From GCA-2683825 sp965662355 (GTDB lineage Bacteria; Planctomycetota; UBA1135; GCA-002686595): a stretch of 64,000 nucleotides of DNA. Of the stretch, positions 45,208 to 54,128 are shown in pieces. The notes below the pieces were generated by a model that was not told the DNA's origin, did no database searches, and saw nothing but the letters and a program-made list of their open reading frames with translations. The DNA is taken from NCBI GenBank assembly GCA_965662355.1, contig CBFIHP010000010.1:124001-188000 (forward strand), written 5' to 3'. The position numbers were made by a program, and so were the translations under genes. The stretch's first letter is position 1. Each line of letters starts with the position of its first letter.

Positions 45208-45514
45208 CGGTGGAGAAGAAGGGGCTAAATCAACCACGAAGCCATGGGGGAGACTCGTGGTTGGACCGGGGGGTGGTACCGAGAATTGCCTACACATAGT
45301 AGGCGGTTCGGCGAAAACTGGGCAGGGGTCTAGCGGAAGGTAAAGGGTGCGATTTAGGACGTCGCAAAGAACATTCTAGCAGCGCTGCCGACCCGCGGCG
45401 GCTCGCCGGTCGGGAAAGGACTTCCGACCAAGAACCCGGCAACTTTTTCCGGTCGCGCACGGCAGAAGACCTCCGAACCGCCTCAGCGGGGCCCAGAAGG
45501 GCTACATTCGCTCC
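45208..45514. other. Divergent intergenic region upstream of the PKD protein and the pseudouridine synthase
   Basis: These 307 bases hold no supported gene. GGTCGG (45408-45413) and CCGACC (45424-45429) form a six-pair hairpin. Promoters for both flanking genes are expected here, but I cannot define them. Confidence 0.4.
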
Positions 45515-46450
45515 ATGCCGGACCTACGCCTCGTCGTCCCCAAGGCTCTATCGGGAGCCCGACTGGATCGCGTGCTCGATGAACTCGTCGAAGGACAGAC
45601 GCGTTCGCAACTGCAGAAGCTCGTTCGCCGGGGACGTGTGCGTATCGACGGCAAACGCGTCGTGCGTTCGAACATCCACGTCGCCGGACGCTGTGAGATA
45701 GAAATCGAATTGGAAGAAACGGAAGACATGCGACCTCCGTTTCAGGTGCTGCATGAAGAAGCGAGCTTCCTGATCGTCGTCAAGGAAAGCGGTGTCCTTA
45801 CTCATCGCGCCGATCGCACCAAAGACCCCAGCCTTGCAGACATGCTCGAAGTGCGCTTCGGTCCCTTACCGCGGCTCTTCGGGGAGGAACGACCAGGCAT
45901 CGTTCATCGGCTCGATCGTGAAACGAGCGGACTCCTGGTCATCGGGCGAAGTGACGATGCCATGCATGCGCTCAAACGCGCCTTTGCGGAACGGACGGTT
46001 AGGAAGAGCTATCTGGCCCTTGTTCACAACGTTCTCCGCGACGGAGACGCCGAGATGGAGCTGACCGATCCGATCGGCCCTGTACCCGGCAAGGCCGATC
46101 GACAACAAGTTCGGCCTCGCATCGGCGGTAAGAGTGCGCGCACGCTCGTCAAAGAAGACTCGGCCTTCGGCCAGCATGCACTATTCGAGTGTTCACCCCA
46201 CACCGGACGTCGCCATCAGATCCGCGTCCACCTGGCGGAGCAGGGCTTCCCCGTCGTCAAGGACCCGCTCTATGGGACTCGCAACCGAAAGCCCCTCCCG
46301 GCGGGTGTGCCAGAGCCACCGCGTCTGGCCCTGCACGCCGCCGGTTTGAACTTTCCGCACCCTGAGACCGGGGAACGCGTGGCATTCCAAGCCCCCTTGC
46401 CCGATGATCTCCGCCGCACCGTGGATGCTCTGAGGAGAGCTTTCCCCTAG
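45515..46450 (+). CDS. RluA-family 23S rRNA/tRNA pseudouridine synthase
   Basis: An S4 RNA-binding domain covers about residues 16-70 (RLDRVLDELVEGQTRSQLQKLVRRGRV is its core), and the catalytic domain follows. GIVHRLDRETSGLLVIG at about 128 carries the catalytic Asp. RKSYLALV and SPHTGRRHQIRVHLA are the other family motifs. With 311 residues and an S4 domain it resembles RluD/RluC, which modify 23S rRNA; the target site cannot be fixed from sequence. The small Cys-rich gene follows after 20 bases. Confidence 0.92.
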   Translation: MPDLRLVVPKALSGARLDRVLDELVEGQTRSQLQKLVRRGRVRIDGKRVVRSNIHVAGRCEIEIELEETEDMRPPFQVLHEEASFLIVVKESGVLTHRADRTKDPSLADMLEVRFGPLPRLFGEERPGIVHRLDRETSGLLVIGRSDDAMHALKRAFAERTVRKSYLALVHNVLRDGDAEMELTDPIGPVPGKADRQQVRPRIGGKSARTLVKEDSAFGQHALFECSPHTGRRHQIRVHLAEQGFPVVKDPLYGTRNRKPLPAGVPEPPRLALHAAGLNFPHPETGERVAFQAPLPDDLRRTVDALRRAFP

Positions 46451-46470
46451 GCCCGAAACCGAGAGCACCG

Positions 46471-46848
46471 ATGAGCACGTCCCTGAAGGACTACATGGAT
46501 TTCTGTCTCTTGTGGATCAGGAAACAGACCGGTGTGCACCTGGGGGATCTCGTCGTCTACCCCGCCATGGTGCGCCACTGCCTTTGCTGCCACCGCGGAG
46601 GGAGCTACTCCCACCAGACCTACGGTTTGTGCGATGCCTGCTGCATCGAACAGACCTGCACGCTCTGCAAGCAGAGCTTCGAGCCCAATCGGGAATCGGT
46701 CGCGCGCTACTGCTCCACGTGCTGGGGACAGATGGAGACGCGATGGAAGTCGGACCACACCGAGAATCCGGTGAAGGCGGAGAACGGCTTCCGATCGACG
46801 GTCATGAACGGGCTACCCTCTCTGATCGGCTGCAATCACGGACGTTGA
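46471..46848 (+). CDS. Small Cys-rich, probably zinc-binding protein
   Basis: I do not recognise the family. The 125-residue protein has four cysteine pairs in its middle third: CLCC, CDACC, CTLC and CSTC, with spacing that could bind two or more zinc ions. The ends are plain: MSTSLKDYMDFCLLWIRKQ at the start, basic and polar at the end. It lies 20 bases after the pseudouridine synthase gene, so the two are probably cotranscribed, which hints at RNA or ribosome work. Confidence 0.65.
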   Translation: MSTSLKDYMDFCLLWIRKQTGVHLGDLVVYPAMVRHCLCCHRGGSYSHQTYGLCDACCIEQTCTLCKQSFEPNRESVARYCSTCWGQMETRWKSDHTENPVKAENGFRSTVMNGLPSLIGCNHGR

Positions 46849-46860
46849 GCCAAGGGCTCA
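46846..46860. terminator. Hairpin built from two convergent stop codons
   Basis: TGAGCC (46846-46851), loop AAG, GGCTCA (46855-46860). The left arm begins with the TGA stop of the Cys-rich gene and the right arm is the TGA stop of the convergent aminotransferase on the other strand. It may end transcription from both sides, but there is no T-run. Confidence 0.4.
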
Positions 46861-48156
46861 GCCGGATTGGCCCTTGGCCTCGGCCACCATTTCCTCGAGT
46901 CGCGTGAGGCCAAGGCGCATATTGTCCTGGGGCGGGCCGAACGAGAAGCGCATCCAATCCGTGAAGGGCGAGGGTCCGGGGCGCACGCCGCCAGGGTTGA
47001 CGTCGAAGAAATGCCCCGGAACGGTCAGTACCTTGCGCTCGAGCGCGCGGCGGAAGAACGTCTCGGTGTCGTTCAAGGGGGCAGGTAGATCCGCCAGCGT
47101 GCCCCAGGCGTAGAAGGTCGCTTCGGATTCCGCGGCCAGGCGGATGCCCATGCCGCGCAGGCGCCGGCACATCTCGTTCTTCTTCTCCGAGAAGACATCG
47201 CGCAGCGCTTTGGTCTCTTGATCGGCGCGTTCCGGCTGGAGCACCTCGATGGCCGCGCGCTGGATCGGCATCCCCGGTCCCCCGTCGATGGCGCTGGCCG
47301 CACGACCGAGGGTTTGCACCATCTCGCGCGGGCCTACCGCCCAACCGACACGCCAACCGGGATAGCGGAAACTCTTCGTCAGGCCATCGATGAGAAGCAC
47401 CGCATCCTCCTCGACGTCGTCGACGAAGGCCGCGCCGGAAACGGGGCCCTGGCCCGGTTCGTCGCCATCGTAGATGAAGTGCGAGTAGAACTCGTCGAGG
47501 ATCAACGTGCAGTCGGCCTGCTTCGAAGCCATGACATAGCGGCACAGGTCGTCGCCGCGTAGGACCTTGCCCGTAGGGTTGCATGGATTGCTGATGAGGA
47601 ACGCGGTCAGGTTCTCGCGTGCCATCACGGCCTCGAAGTCCGCAGGAGGAATGGCAAAGCCGTCTTCTTCCTTCGCCGGCAGCACGACCGGGGTCAGGCG
47701 GTGCTGGTGATAGGCGATCATGTCCTCGTACGCCGTGTAGTCGGGTATCTGATAGCCGAGGCGACCGTCGCCGAGGGCGGCGAACACGCGGCTCAAGACC
47801 AGGCGACCACCGGCGGCGACACTGACGTTGTCCGCGGTGTATTGTGAGTTCTTGCCTCGACGGTAGAGTCGGTTGTAGTGCGCCGCTATGGCCCCGCGCA
47901 GCTCGACCGAACCATCGATGGGACCATAGGCGTGATCGCCCGGTTGCATCTCGATCTGCGAGATGCGGGGCGGCGCGCCGCGCATCTCCCCCACCTCGGG
48001 TTGGCCCTGGCCCAGGTTGCACCAATCGGGATGCCCGTTGGAAAAACCGAGCTTCATGGCCTCATGGACGACGTAGATGACCCCCATGTAGGGGATCTCG
48101 CGCATGGCGCCGAGCGGGTTCTGGACGGAGGCGGTTGTCGATCCGGTGGTTGACAT
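46858..48156 (-). CDS. PLP-dependent aminotransferase, class I/II
   Basis: The ATG at 48156 gives 432 residues; the longer frame upstream has no family similarity. NPCNPTGKV, LILDEFYSHF and LIDGLTKSFRYPGWRVGW, where the Lys binds PLP, are the class I/II motifs. The amino donor cannot be told. It is divergent from the aldehyde dehydrogenase gene, 135 bases away, and close to an SDR and a glutamine-synthetase-like gene, which suggests amine or amino acid catabolism. Confidence 0.85.
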   Translation of the reverse strand: MSTTGSTTASVQNPLGAMREIPYMGVIYVVHEAMKLGFSNGHPDWCNLGQGQPEVGEMRGAPPRISQIEMQPGDHAYGPIDGSVELRGAIAAHYNRLYRRGKNSQYTADNVSVAAGGRLVLSRVFAALGDGRLGYQIPDYTAYEDMIAYHQHRLTPVVLPAKEEDGFAIPPADFEAVMARENLTAFLISNPCNPTGKVLRGDDLCRYVMASKQADCTLILDEFYSHFIYDGDEPGQGPVSGAAFVDDVEEDAVLLIDGLTKSFRYPGWRVGWAVGPREMVQTLGRAASAIDGGPGMPIQRAAIEVLQPERADQETKALRDVFSEKKNEMCRRLRGMGIRLAAESEATFYAWGTLADLPAPLNDTETFFRRALERKVLTVPGHFFDVNPGGVRPGPSPFTDWMRFSFGPPQDNMRLGLTRLEEMVAEAKGQSG

Positions 48157-48291
48157 CAAGTTTTCTTGCTGAGGAGGCGAGCGAGATCCGAGTGGCCCCG
48201 GAGACTGGGTTTGCAGAAGCTCCCCCATATACTGCAGAACGCCGGGGCTGTAAACGCCCTCCCTCCAGGCTCTGTCCACGAGCTCTCGAAG

Positions 48292-49680
48292 ATGACGACC
48301 ACCACGCTCTCCCCCTCGACCTTTCCGAACCTCGACCCCGCCACCGGAGAAGTGATCGCCGAGATCAAGGGCGCCAGCTCCGAGGAGGTCCGCGACGCCA
48401 TCGCCCGCGCGCGCAAGGCCCAGGCCGCCTGGGCGGCCCTGGGCTTTCAGAAGCGCGCGGAGCTCTTGCTACAGGCCGCCGCTGCGCTCCTGGGGCGAAA
48501 ACGCGAGTTCGCCGAGTTGATCACGCGCGAGATGGGCAAGCCTGTCAAGGACGCCGAGCGCGAGGTCGAGGGCTGGGCCGGGGGCATGAAGAACACGATG
48601 AAGGAGGTCGAAGAGGCCCTCGCCCCGAAGATCCTCACGGGCAAGGACTGTGAATCCCACGTCGTACGCGAGCCCCTGGGCGTCGTGGCGGCCATCACGC
48701 CCTGGAATTTCCCGATCGGCATGCCGCTCGAGCTCCTGCCCCCCGCCCTGGCGACCGGCAACACCGTAGTCTTCAAGCCCTCGGAGCTCGTGCCCTTGAG
48801 CGGTGAGAAGCTCGCGGAGCTGATGAACGAATTCCTGCCGGCGGATGTGCTCGTCTTGATCCAGGGCCGTGGCGATGTCGGAGCGGAGCTGGTAGCTGGC
48901 GACGTCGACATGATCGGCTTTGTCGGCAGCCGCGACACGGGCAAGGCCATCATGAAGAGCGCCAGCGGGCGGCTGAAGCGACTCGTCCTGGAGCTGGGTG
49001 GCAAGGACCCCTTGGTCGTCTTCGGCGACGCCGATCTCGACGCCGCGGCGGATTGCGCGGTGTTGCACGCCTTGCGCAACACGGGCCAGGTCTGCTGCAG
49101 CGTCGAGCGCATCTTCGTCGCGGACGAGGTCGCCGAACGCTTCCAGGATCTCGTCGTCGAGAAGGCCAAGGCCTGGAAGCACGGCAGTGGTTTCGAGGAT
49201 GGCGTGAAAATGGGCCCCATGGTCTCGGCCCAGCAACGCGAGAAGGTGCGCGTGCAAGTGGAAGAGGCCAAGGCCGGCGGCGCGAAGGTGCTCCTGGGCG
49301 GCGACATGCCCGAGGGCGATGGATGGTTCTATCCCGCAACGGTATTGAGCGAACTCAGCCCCGAGCTGTCGATCAATCATCAAGAAACCTTCGGTCCCGT
49401 GATCACGCTATCGCGTTTCAGCGGCAACGAAGACGAAGCCGTGCAACTGGCAAACGACACGCCCTATGGCCTGGGCGCAAACGTCTACACCGCCGATCTC
49501 GAACTTGGCCGCCGCATCGCCCTCCAGATCCGCGCCGGCACCGTGGGCATCAACCGCTATCTGAACGCAGCCCCGGGGGCCCCGTGGACGGGAGCGCGGG
49601 AATCCGGCTTCGGTTTCATCGGTAGCGTGGACGGGCACAAACAGTTCACGATCCCAAAGACGATCTCGTTTCCGAAGTAG
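48292..49680 (+). CDS. NAD(P)+-dependent aldehyde dehydrogenase
   Basis: ATG at 48292 gives 462 residues. ITPWNFPIGMP (cofactor region), LELGGKDPLVV with the general base Glu, and NTGQVCCSVERIF with the catalytic Cys are all in place, followed by NHQETFGPV. It resembles succinate-semialdehyde and aminoaldehyde dehydrogenases. The product is a carboxylic acid from an aldehyde, perhaps one made by the neighbouring aminotransferase. Confidence 0.9.
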   Translation: MTTTTLSPSTFPNLDPATGEVIAEIKGASSEEVRDAIARARKAQAAWAALGFQKRAELLLQAAAALLGRKREFAELITREMGKPVKDAEREVEGWAGGMKNTMKEVEEALAPKILTGKDCESHVVREPLGVVAAITPWNFPIGMPLELLPPALATGNTVVFKPSELVPLSGEKLAELMNEFLPADVLVLIQGRGDVGAELVAGDVDMIGFVGSRDTGKAIMKSASGRLKRLVLELGGKDPLVVFGDADLDAAADCAVLHALRNTGQVCCSVERIFVADEVAERFQDLVVEKAKAWKHGSGFEDGVKMGPMVSAQQREKVRVQVEEAKAGGAKVLLGGDMPEGDGWFYPATVLSELSPELSINHQETFGPVITLSRFSGNEDEAVQLANDTPYGLGANVYTADLELGRRIALQIRAGTVGINRYLNAAPGAPWTGARESGFGFIGSVDGHKQFTIPKTISFPK

Positions 49681-49683
49681 CCG

Positions 49684-49704
49684 GGAGCGATACGGCACCG
49701 CTCC
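49684..49704. terminator. Hairpin between convergent aldehyde dehydrogenase and SDR genes
   Basis: GGAGCG (49684-49689) and CGCTCC (49699-49704) form a six-pair stem with a nine-base loop, filling the gap between the two stops. No T-run is seen. Confidence 0.35.
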
Positions 49705-50481
49705 TCACCCCTCCGGAGTCACATACGCCGATGTAATTCCCCCATCCACGAGAAAATTCGCTCCCGTCGTGAAGGAAGCCTCGTCCGACGCCAGGTACAG
49801 CGCCGCCTGGGCGATCTCCTTCGCTTCCCCAAAACGCCCCATGGGGATGTGTACCAAACGGCGCTGGCGTTTCTCCTCGGTGTCGAGGTACTTCATCAAC
49901 AGTTCCGTCCGCAACGGCCCCGGACACAGGGCGTTCACGCGAATGTTCTCGCGCGCATGAATCGTCGCCAGCTCGCGGGTCATCGACAGCACGCCACCCT
50001 TGCTGGCGGTATACGCCAGCTGCGGCGTCGCCGCACCGAGCGTCGCCACGAACGACGCCGTGTTGATGATCGAGCCACCGCCCGCTCGGCGTAGCGCGGG
50101 GATCCCATACTTGCAGCCCAGGAAGACGCCCTTCAAGTTGATGCGCATCGTGAGGTCCCACACGTCCTCCTCCGTGGCGACGGCATCATCGTCGGCCGCG
50201 TGGCTGATGCCGGCGTTGTTGAAGAGCACGTTCAGTCGGCCGAACTCACCTTCCGCCTTGGCCACCATCTGCTCGCAATCGCCGGCATTGGAGACATCGG
50301 CGCGGGCGAAGATCGCTTTCCCGCCCGCCTGTTCGATCTCCTCCACCGTGGCCACACCGGCTTCCTCTGCAACGTCGGCGACGACCACCGCGGCGCCCTC
50401 GCGGGCGAACAGCAACGAGGTTTCCTTGCCGATCCCACTTCCCCCACCGGTGATGAGGGCCACCTTGTCCTTCAGTCGCAT
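49705..50481 (-). CDS. Short-chain dehydrogenase/reductase
   Basis: A classical SDR of 258 residues: the cofactor loop TGGGSGIG at 11-18, NNAG, a catalytic Ser in SIINTASFV, and YTASK with the Tyr and Lys. The Asp after the second strand (VVADVAEE) suggests NAD(H) rather than NADP(H). It lies 12 bases downstream of the glutamine-synthetase-like gene and is probably co-transcribed. The substrate is unknown. Confidence 0.9.
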   Translation of the reverse strand: MRLKDKVALITGGGSGIGKETSLLFAREGAAVVVADVAEEAGVATVEEIEQAGGKAIFARADVSNAGDCEQMVAKAEGEFGRLNVLFNNAGISHAADDDAVATEEDVWDLTMRINLKGVFLGCKYGIPALRRAGGGSIINTASFVATLGAATPQLAYTASKGGVLSMTRELATIHARENIRVNALCPGPLRTELLMKYLDTEEKRQRRLVHIPMGRFGEAKEIAQAALYLASDEASFTTGANFLVDGGITSAYVTPEG

Positions 50482-50493
50482 GCGTCTCGTCCC

Positions 50494-51873
50494 CTAGATC
50501 TGCTCGAAGTAGCGTTTGCGTTCCCAGTCCGTGACCGCGCGCTCATAGTCGGCGGCTTCATTCCGATAGAAGTGTGCGTAGTGCTCGACCACGTCCGCAC
50601 CGAAGGCCTTTCGCGTGAAAGCGCTCTTCTCGAAGAGCCCAACCGCCTCGGTCAAACTCGCCGGGACCGTCGGTAGATCCTCCGCGGCATACACATCGCC
50701 CTCGAAGGGCGGCGGCGGTTCGATCTTGTTCTCGATGCCATCCAGCCCCGAAGCGAGACTCGCGGCGAAGGCCAGGTAGGCGTTGCAGTCCGCCCCCGGG
50801 ATGCGGCACTCGATGCGCAGGCTATTGCCCTCGCCCACGACGCGAAAACCCGCCGTGCGGTTGTCGTAGCTCCAGGCCAAGCGCGTCGGTGCCCACGAGG
50901 CGGCCTGATAGCGCTTGTACGAGTTCACCGTCGGTGCATAGAAGGCCATCACCTCCGGCGCGTGGGCGATCCACCCTCCGAGGAAGTGACGGAAGGTGTC
51001 AGTGCATGCGATCGACCCGAGCTTCTGATCGCCCGCGAAGGCGTTCTCGCCAGCGCGGAAGAGGCTCATGTGAATGTGGCAGCTGGATCCGGCCTGTTCG
51101 GCGGAGGGTTTGGCCATGAAGGTCACGCTCTGCCCCAGCCCCATCGCCACCTCGCGCAGGCACTGCTTGTAGACCGAGTGCCGATCCGCCATCTGCACGA
51201 CATCCGTGTAGCGCACGTTCAACTCGTGCTGCCCCAGGCCCCACTCGCCTTTCGAGTTCTCGACGGGCACGCCCGAATCACGCAGGTGACGGCGCGCGGC
51301 CCCGATCAGCTCTTCCTCGCGCGTGCCCTGCAACGTGTGATAGTCCTCGATGTACCAACCCGTGGACTCGAGCTCGGCGTAGTTCTTCTTCGCAGCCTCT
51401 TCATAGGAGTCGCGGAAGCAAAAGAACTCGAGCTCCGACGCGGCGAAGGCTTGCAAGCCCATCGCCGCCGCACGCTCCGCCTGGCTCTTCAGGATCGAGC
51501 GCGGGGCGAGATCCAGAAGCCCATGCCCCTCGCGATCCGCCACGTCGCACAGGACCATCGCCGTGCGGTCCAGCCAGCTGGCCACGCGCAACGTCGCGAG
51601 GTCGCACACGAGGTGCACATCGCCGTAGCCCTTCTCCCAGTTCGTGAAGCGATATCCCGCAACCGGGTTCATGCCGATGTCCACCGTCAAGAGGTAGTCA
51701 CAGGCGTGTCCGCCGTGGTCGACGACCTCTTCCAGGAAGAATTCCGCATCGAAACGCTTGCCCATCAAACGCCCGTACAGATCGGGAAAGACGACGAGCA
51801 CCGTATCGATCGTGCACGCCCTGACGGCCTGCTGGAGATCCTCGACGCTCAACATTCCTTTGATCGTGCTCAT
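50494..51873 (-). CDS. Glutamine-synthetase-like gamma-glutamyl ligase
   Basis: ATG at 51873 gives 459 residues of the GlnA superfamily. SELEFFCFRDSY, ENSKGEWGLGQHELN, GSSCHIHMSL and RIECRIPGADCNAYLAFAAS are the metal- and nucleotide-binding blocks. The N-terminal part and overall pattern fit gamma-glutamylpolyamine or ethanolamine synthetases (PuuA, GlnA3/4) better than true glutamine synthetase; the Tyr adenylylation region of GlnA is not evident. With the SDR, aldehyde dehydrogenase and aminotransferase nearby, a gamma-glutamylated amine pathway is plausible. Confidence 0.82.
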   Translation of the reverse strand: MSTIKGMLSVEDLQQAVRACTIDTVLVVFPDLYGRLMGKRFDAEFFLEEVVDHGGHACDYLLTVDIGMNPVAGYRFTNWEKGYGDVHLVCDLATLRVASWLDRTAMVLCDVADREGHGLLDLAPRSILKSQAERAAAMGLQAFAASELEFFCFRDSYEEAAKKNYAELESTGWYIEDYHTLQGTREEELIGAARRHLRDSGVPVENSKGEWGLGQHELNVRYTDVVQMADRHSVYKQCLREVAMGLGQSVTFMAKPSAEQAGSSCHIHMSLFRAGENAFAGDQKLGSIACTDTFRHFLGGWIAHAPEVMAFYAPTVNSYKRYQAASWAPTRLAWSYDNRTAGFRVVGEGNSLRIECRIPGADCNAYLAFAASLASGLDGIENKIEPPPPFEGDVYAAEDLPTVPASLTEAVGLFEKSAFTRKAFGADVVEHYAHFYRNEAADYERAVTDWERKRYFEQI

Positions 51874-51997
51874 GAGACTGGCCTGGGAGCTCGGCGAACG
51901 TGTCCGCGAGGCATCCTGCCCCCATCGACCGTCGGAAGCCAGTGCTTGAAGAGTCAACGCTCGAAGAGCCGCGCCGTTGCGTAGAATTCGAGGGCCC

Positions 51998-54076
51998 ATG
52001 ACGAGTTACGGCACGAAGTTCCTGGCCCTCGCGGCCGCCATCGCAATCCCCGCCCTCGGCGGCTGCGGCACCGACGCACCCACCGAGGGCGGGCCGAGCT
52101 TCGCCGACATCGCCCCGATCGTCTTCGAGAACTGCTCGGGCTGCCATCGGCCCGACGAGGCGGCCCCTTTCAGCCTCTTGAGCTACGAGGACGTGCGCCG
52201 CCGAGCACGCCAGATCCAGCTCGTCACCGAATCGGGCTACATGCCGCCGTGGCTCCCGGCAGCCAACACCGATCCCCATGTAGCCGCCTTCGAGGGCGAT
52301 CGTTCGCTCTCCGACGAAGAGCGTGCCCTGCTCGACGCCTGGATCGAGGCGGGGATGGCTGAGGGGCCCCGGGATGCGATTCCCGCTCCGCCAGAATGGC
52401 CCGAGGGGTGGCAGCTGGGCACGCCGGATCTCGTCCTGACGATGCCAGACGCCTTCGTCCTGCCCGAAGAGGGTCGTGACATCTACCGCAACTTCGTGAT
52501 CCCGCCCGACGCGGCACAGCCCCGCGGCCAACGCCACGTACGAGCGGTCGAATGGCGACCCGACAACCGCCAGGTCGTACACCACGCGGTGCTCTACATC
52601 GATCGCACGGGGGCGGTCCGCGAGCGCGAAGCGAAAGATCCAGGGCTCGGCTTCGGGGGCATGAGCGCAGCGCCGGCCCAGATGCCCGAGGGGCAGTTCT
52701 ACGGCTGGACACCGGGCAACGTTCCGCGACCGGGCGACGAGCGCTACAGCTGGCTCCTCGACGATCGCACCGACGTCATCCTGCAGTTGCACCTGCGCCC
52801 CACCGGTGCGCCCGAGTCCGTGCAAGTGTCCATCGGTCTGTACTTCGCCGACGCGCCTCCCGTGCGCCACCCGATGAGCCTGCGGCTGCGCTCACGTGTG
52901 ATCGATATTCCTCCCGGCAAGAAGGACTACGTCGTCAGGGACAGCTACGTCCTACCGAAAAGCGTCTCCATCCTGGGTCTCTATCCCCACGCCCACTATC
53001 TCGGCAAGGACCTGCGCGGCTGGGCCAGCTTGCCGGATGGAACCGAACGCCAGCTCTTCCACATTCCCGAGTGGGACTTCAACTGGCAGGATGACTACTT
53101 CTACGAGGAACCGCTCCAGCTACCGGCCGGCACGAAGCTGTCGATGCGCTACGTGTACGACAACTCGGCCGAAAACGCGCTGAATCCCCACTCGCCCCCA
53201 CGGCACGTCGTCTTCGGGGAACAGTCGGACGACGAGATGGCCGAGTTGATGATGCTCGTCCTGCCCGAAAGCGAGGATGAGCTTCCGATCCTGTGGCGCG
53301 ACTTCTCGTGGAAGCTCCTGCGCGACAGCCAGAAGTACTTTGCTCTGCTCGCCCGCAGCCAACCGGACAACGCCGGCTGGAGCCGCCAGCTGGCCGATCT
53401 GGCCCTTCGCGCGGGCCAAGGGGCGGAAGCGGTGAAGCACCACCGCCGCTGGATCGAACTGCGGCCCAGGAACAAAACCTTGCCCTACATCGGCCTCGCG
53501 CGCGGAATGTTGCTGGCAGATGAAGCGGACCAGGCCGTGGCCACGCTGCGCGCGGTACTGGAACGTAAACCGAACCACTTCGAAGCGCGCACGCTGCTCG
53601 GTCGGGCGCTGCTCGACAGCGGCGAGTTGAAGCAAGCGCGCGCCGAGCTGGAGACCGTACTTGCCTCGACCCCCAGCGACGCGCAGGCCAACCTCGCTCT
53701 TGGCGATGTCTGCGTACGCAAAGGCCTGCCCCGGGCAGCCGAAAAACACTATCGTCAGGCCATGGCCAGTGACCCGTTCCATGTAGGGACGATCAACCGC
53801 GTAGCAAGTCTGCAGACAGGCGAGGCAGAGCTCCGACTGCTGCACACCGCCGTGCGGAATTTCCGAGAAAACTTCCTCGAAGCGGACCACGGACGCCAGA
53901 CCGACGAGCAAGAGGCCCTGTGGCGGCTGGCCCACGCCCTGGAAGAGCTCGGGCGACTCGACGAGGCCTTGCGCTACCTGTCCTGGGCCCGAGGCCTCGG
54001 GACATCGGGCGAGTTGTCTGCGGAAGCGATCGCCGCTGCCCAGCGTCGCGTGCTTGCCAGGCTCGAAACCCGCTGA
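51998..54076 (+). CDS. Lipoprotein with cytochrome c, copper type II monooxygenase-like and TPR domains
   Basis: ATG at 51998 gives MTSYGTKFLALAAAIAIPALGGC, a lipoprotein signal. A single haem site CSGCH lies near residue 50. The middle (about 155-430) resembles ascorbate-dependent copper monooxygenases (PHM/DBM fold), with VVHHAVLYID, LYPHAHYLGKDLRG, WDFNWQDDYF, and PPRHVVFGEQSDDEM. The last 240 residues are TPR repeats (VLERKPNHFEARTLLGRALLDSGELKQARAEL and following). Electron delivery by the haem to copper and docking through the TPR part are inferred. The protein is 692 residues long. It is divergent from the ligase gene, 124 bases away. Confidence 0.82.
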   Translation: MTSYGTKFLALAAAIAIPALGGCGTDAPTEGGPSFADIAPIVFENCSGCHRPDEAAPFSLLSYEDVRRRARQIQLVTESGYMPPWLPAANTDPHVAAFEGDRSLSDEERALLDAWIEAGMAEGPRDAIPAPPEWPEGWQLGTPDLVLTMPDAFVLPEEGRDIYRNFVIPPDAAQPRGQRHVRAVEWRPDNRQVVHHAVLYIDRTGAVREREAKDPGLGFGGMSAAPAQMPEGQFYGWTPGNVPRPGDERYSWLLDDRTDVILQLHLRPTGAPESVQVSIGLYFADAPPVRHPMSLRLRSRVIDIPPGKKDYVVRDSYVLPKSVSILGLYPHAHYLGKDLRGWASLPDGTERQLFHIPEWDFNWQDDYFYEEPLQLPAGTKLSMRYVYDNSAENALNPHSPPRHVVFGEQSDDEMAELMMLVLPESEDELPILWRDFSWKLLRDSQKYFALLARSQPDNAGWSRQLADLALRAGQGAEAVKHHRRWIELRPRNKTLPYIGLARGMLLADEADQAVATLRAVLERKPNHFEARTLLGRALLDSGELKQARAELETVLASTPSDAQANLALGDVCVRKGLPRAAEKHYRQAMASDPFHVGTINRVASLQTGEAELRLLHTAVRNFRENFLEADHGRQTDEQEALWRLAHALEELGRLDEALRYLSWARGLGTSGELSAEAIAAAQRRVLARLETR

Positions 54077-54128
54077 GCCAGGATTCCCTGCGAGGCCGCC
54101 TATTGCATTGGGCGCGGGGGGGCCGATC

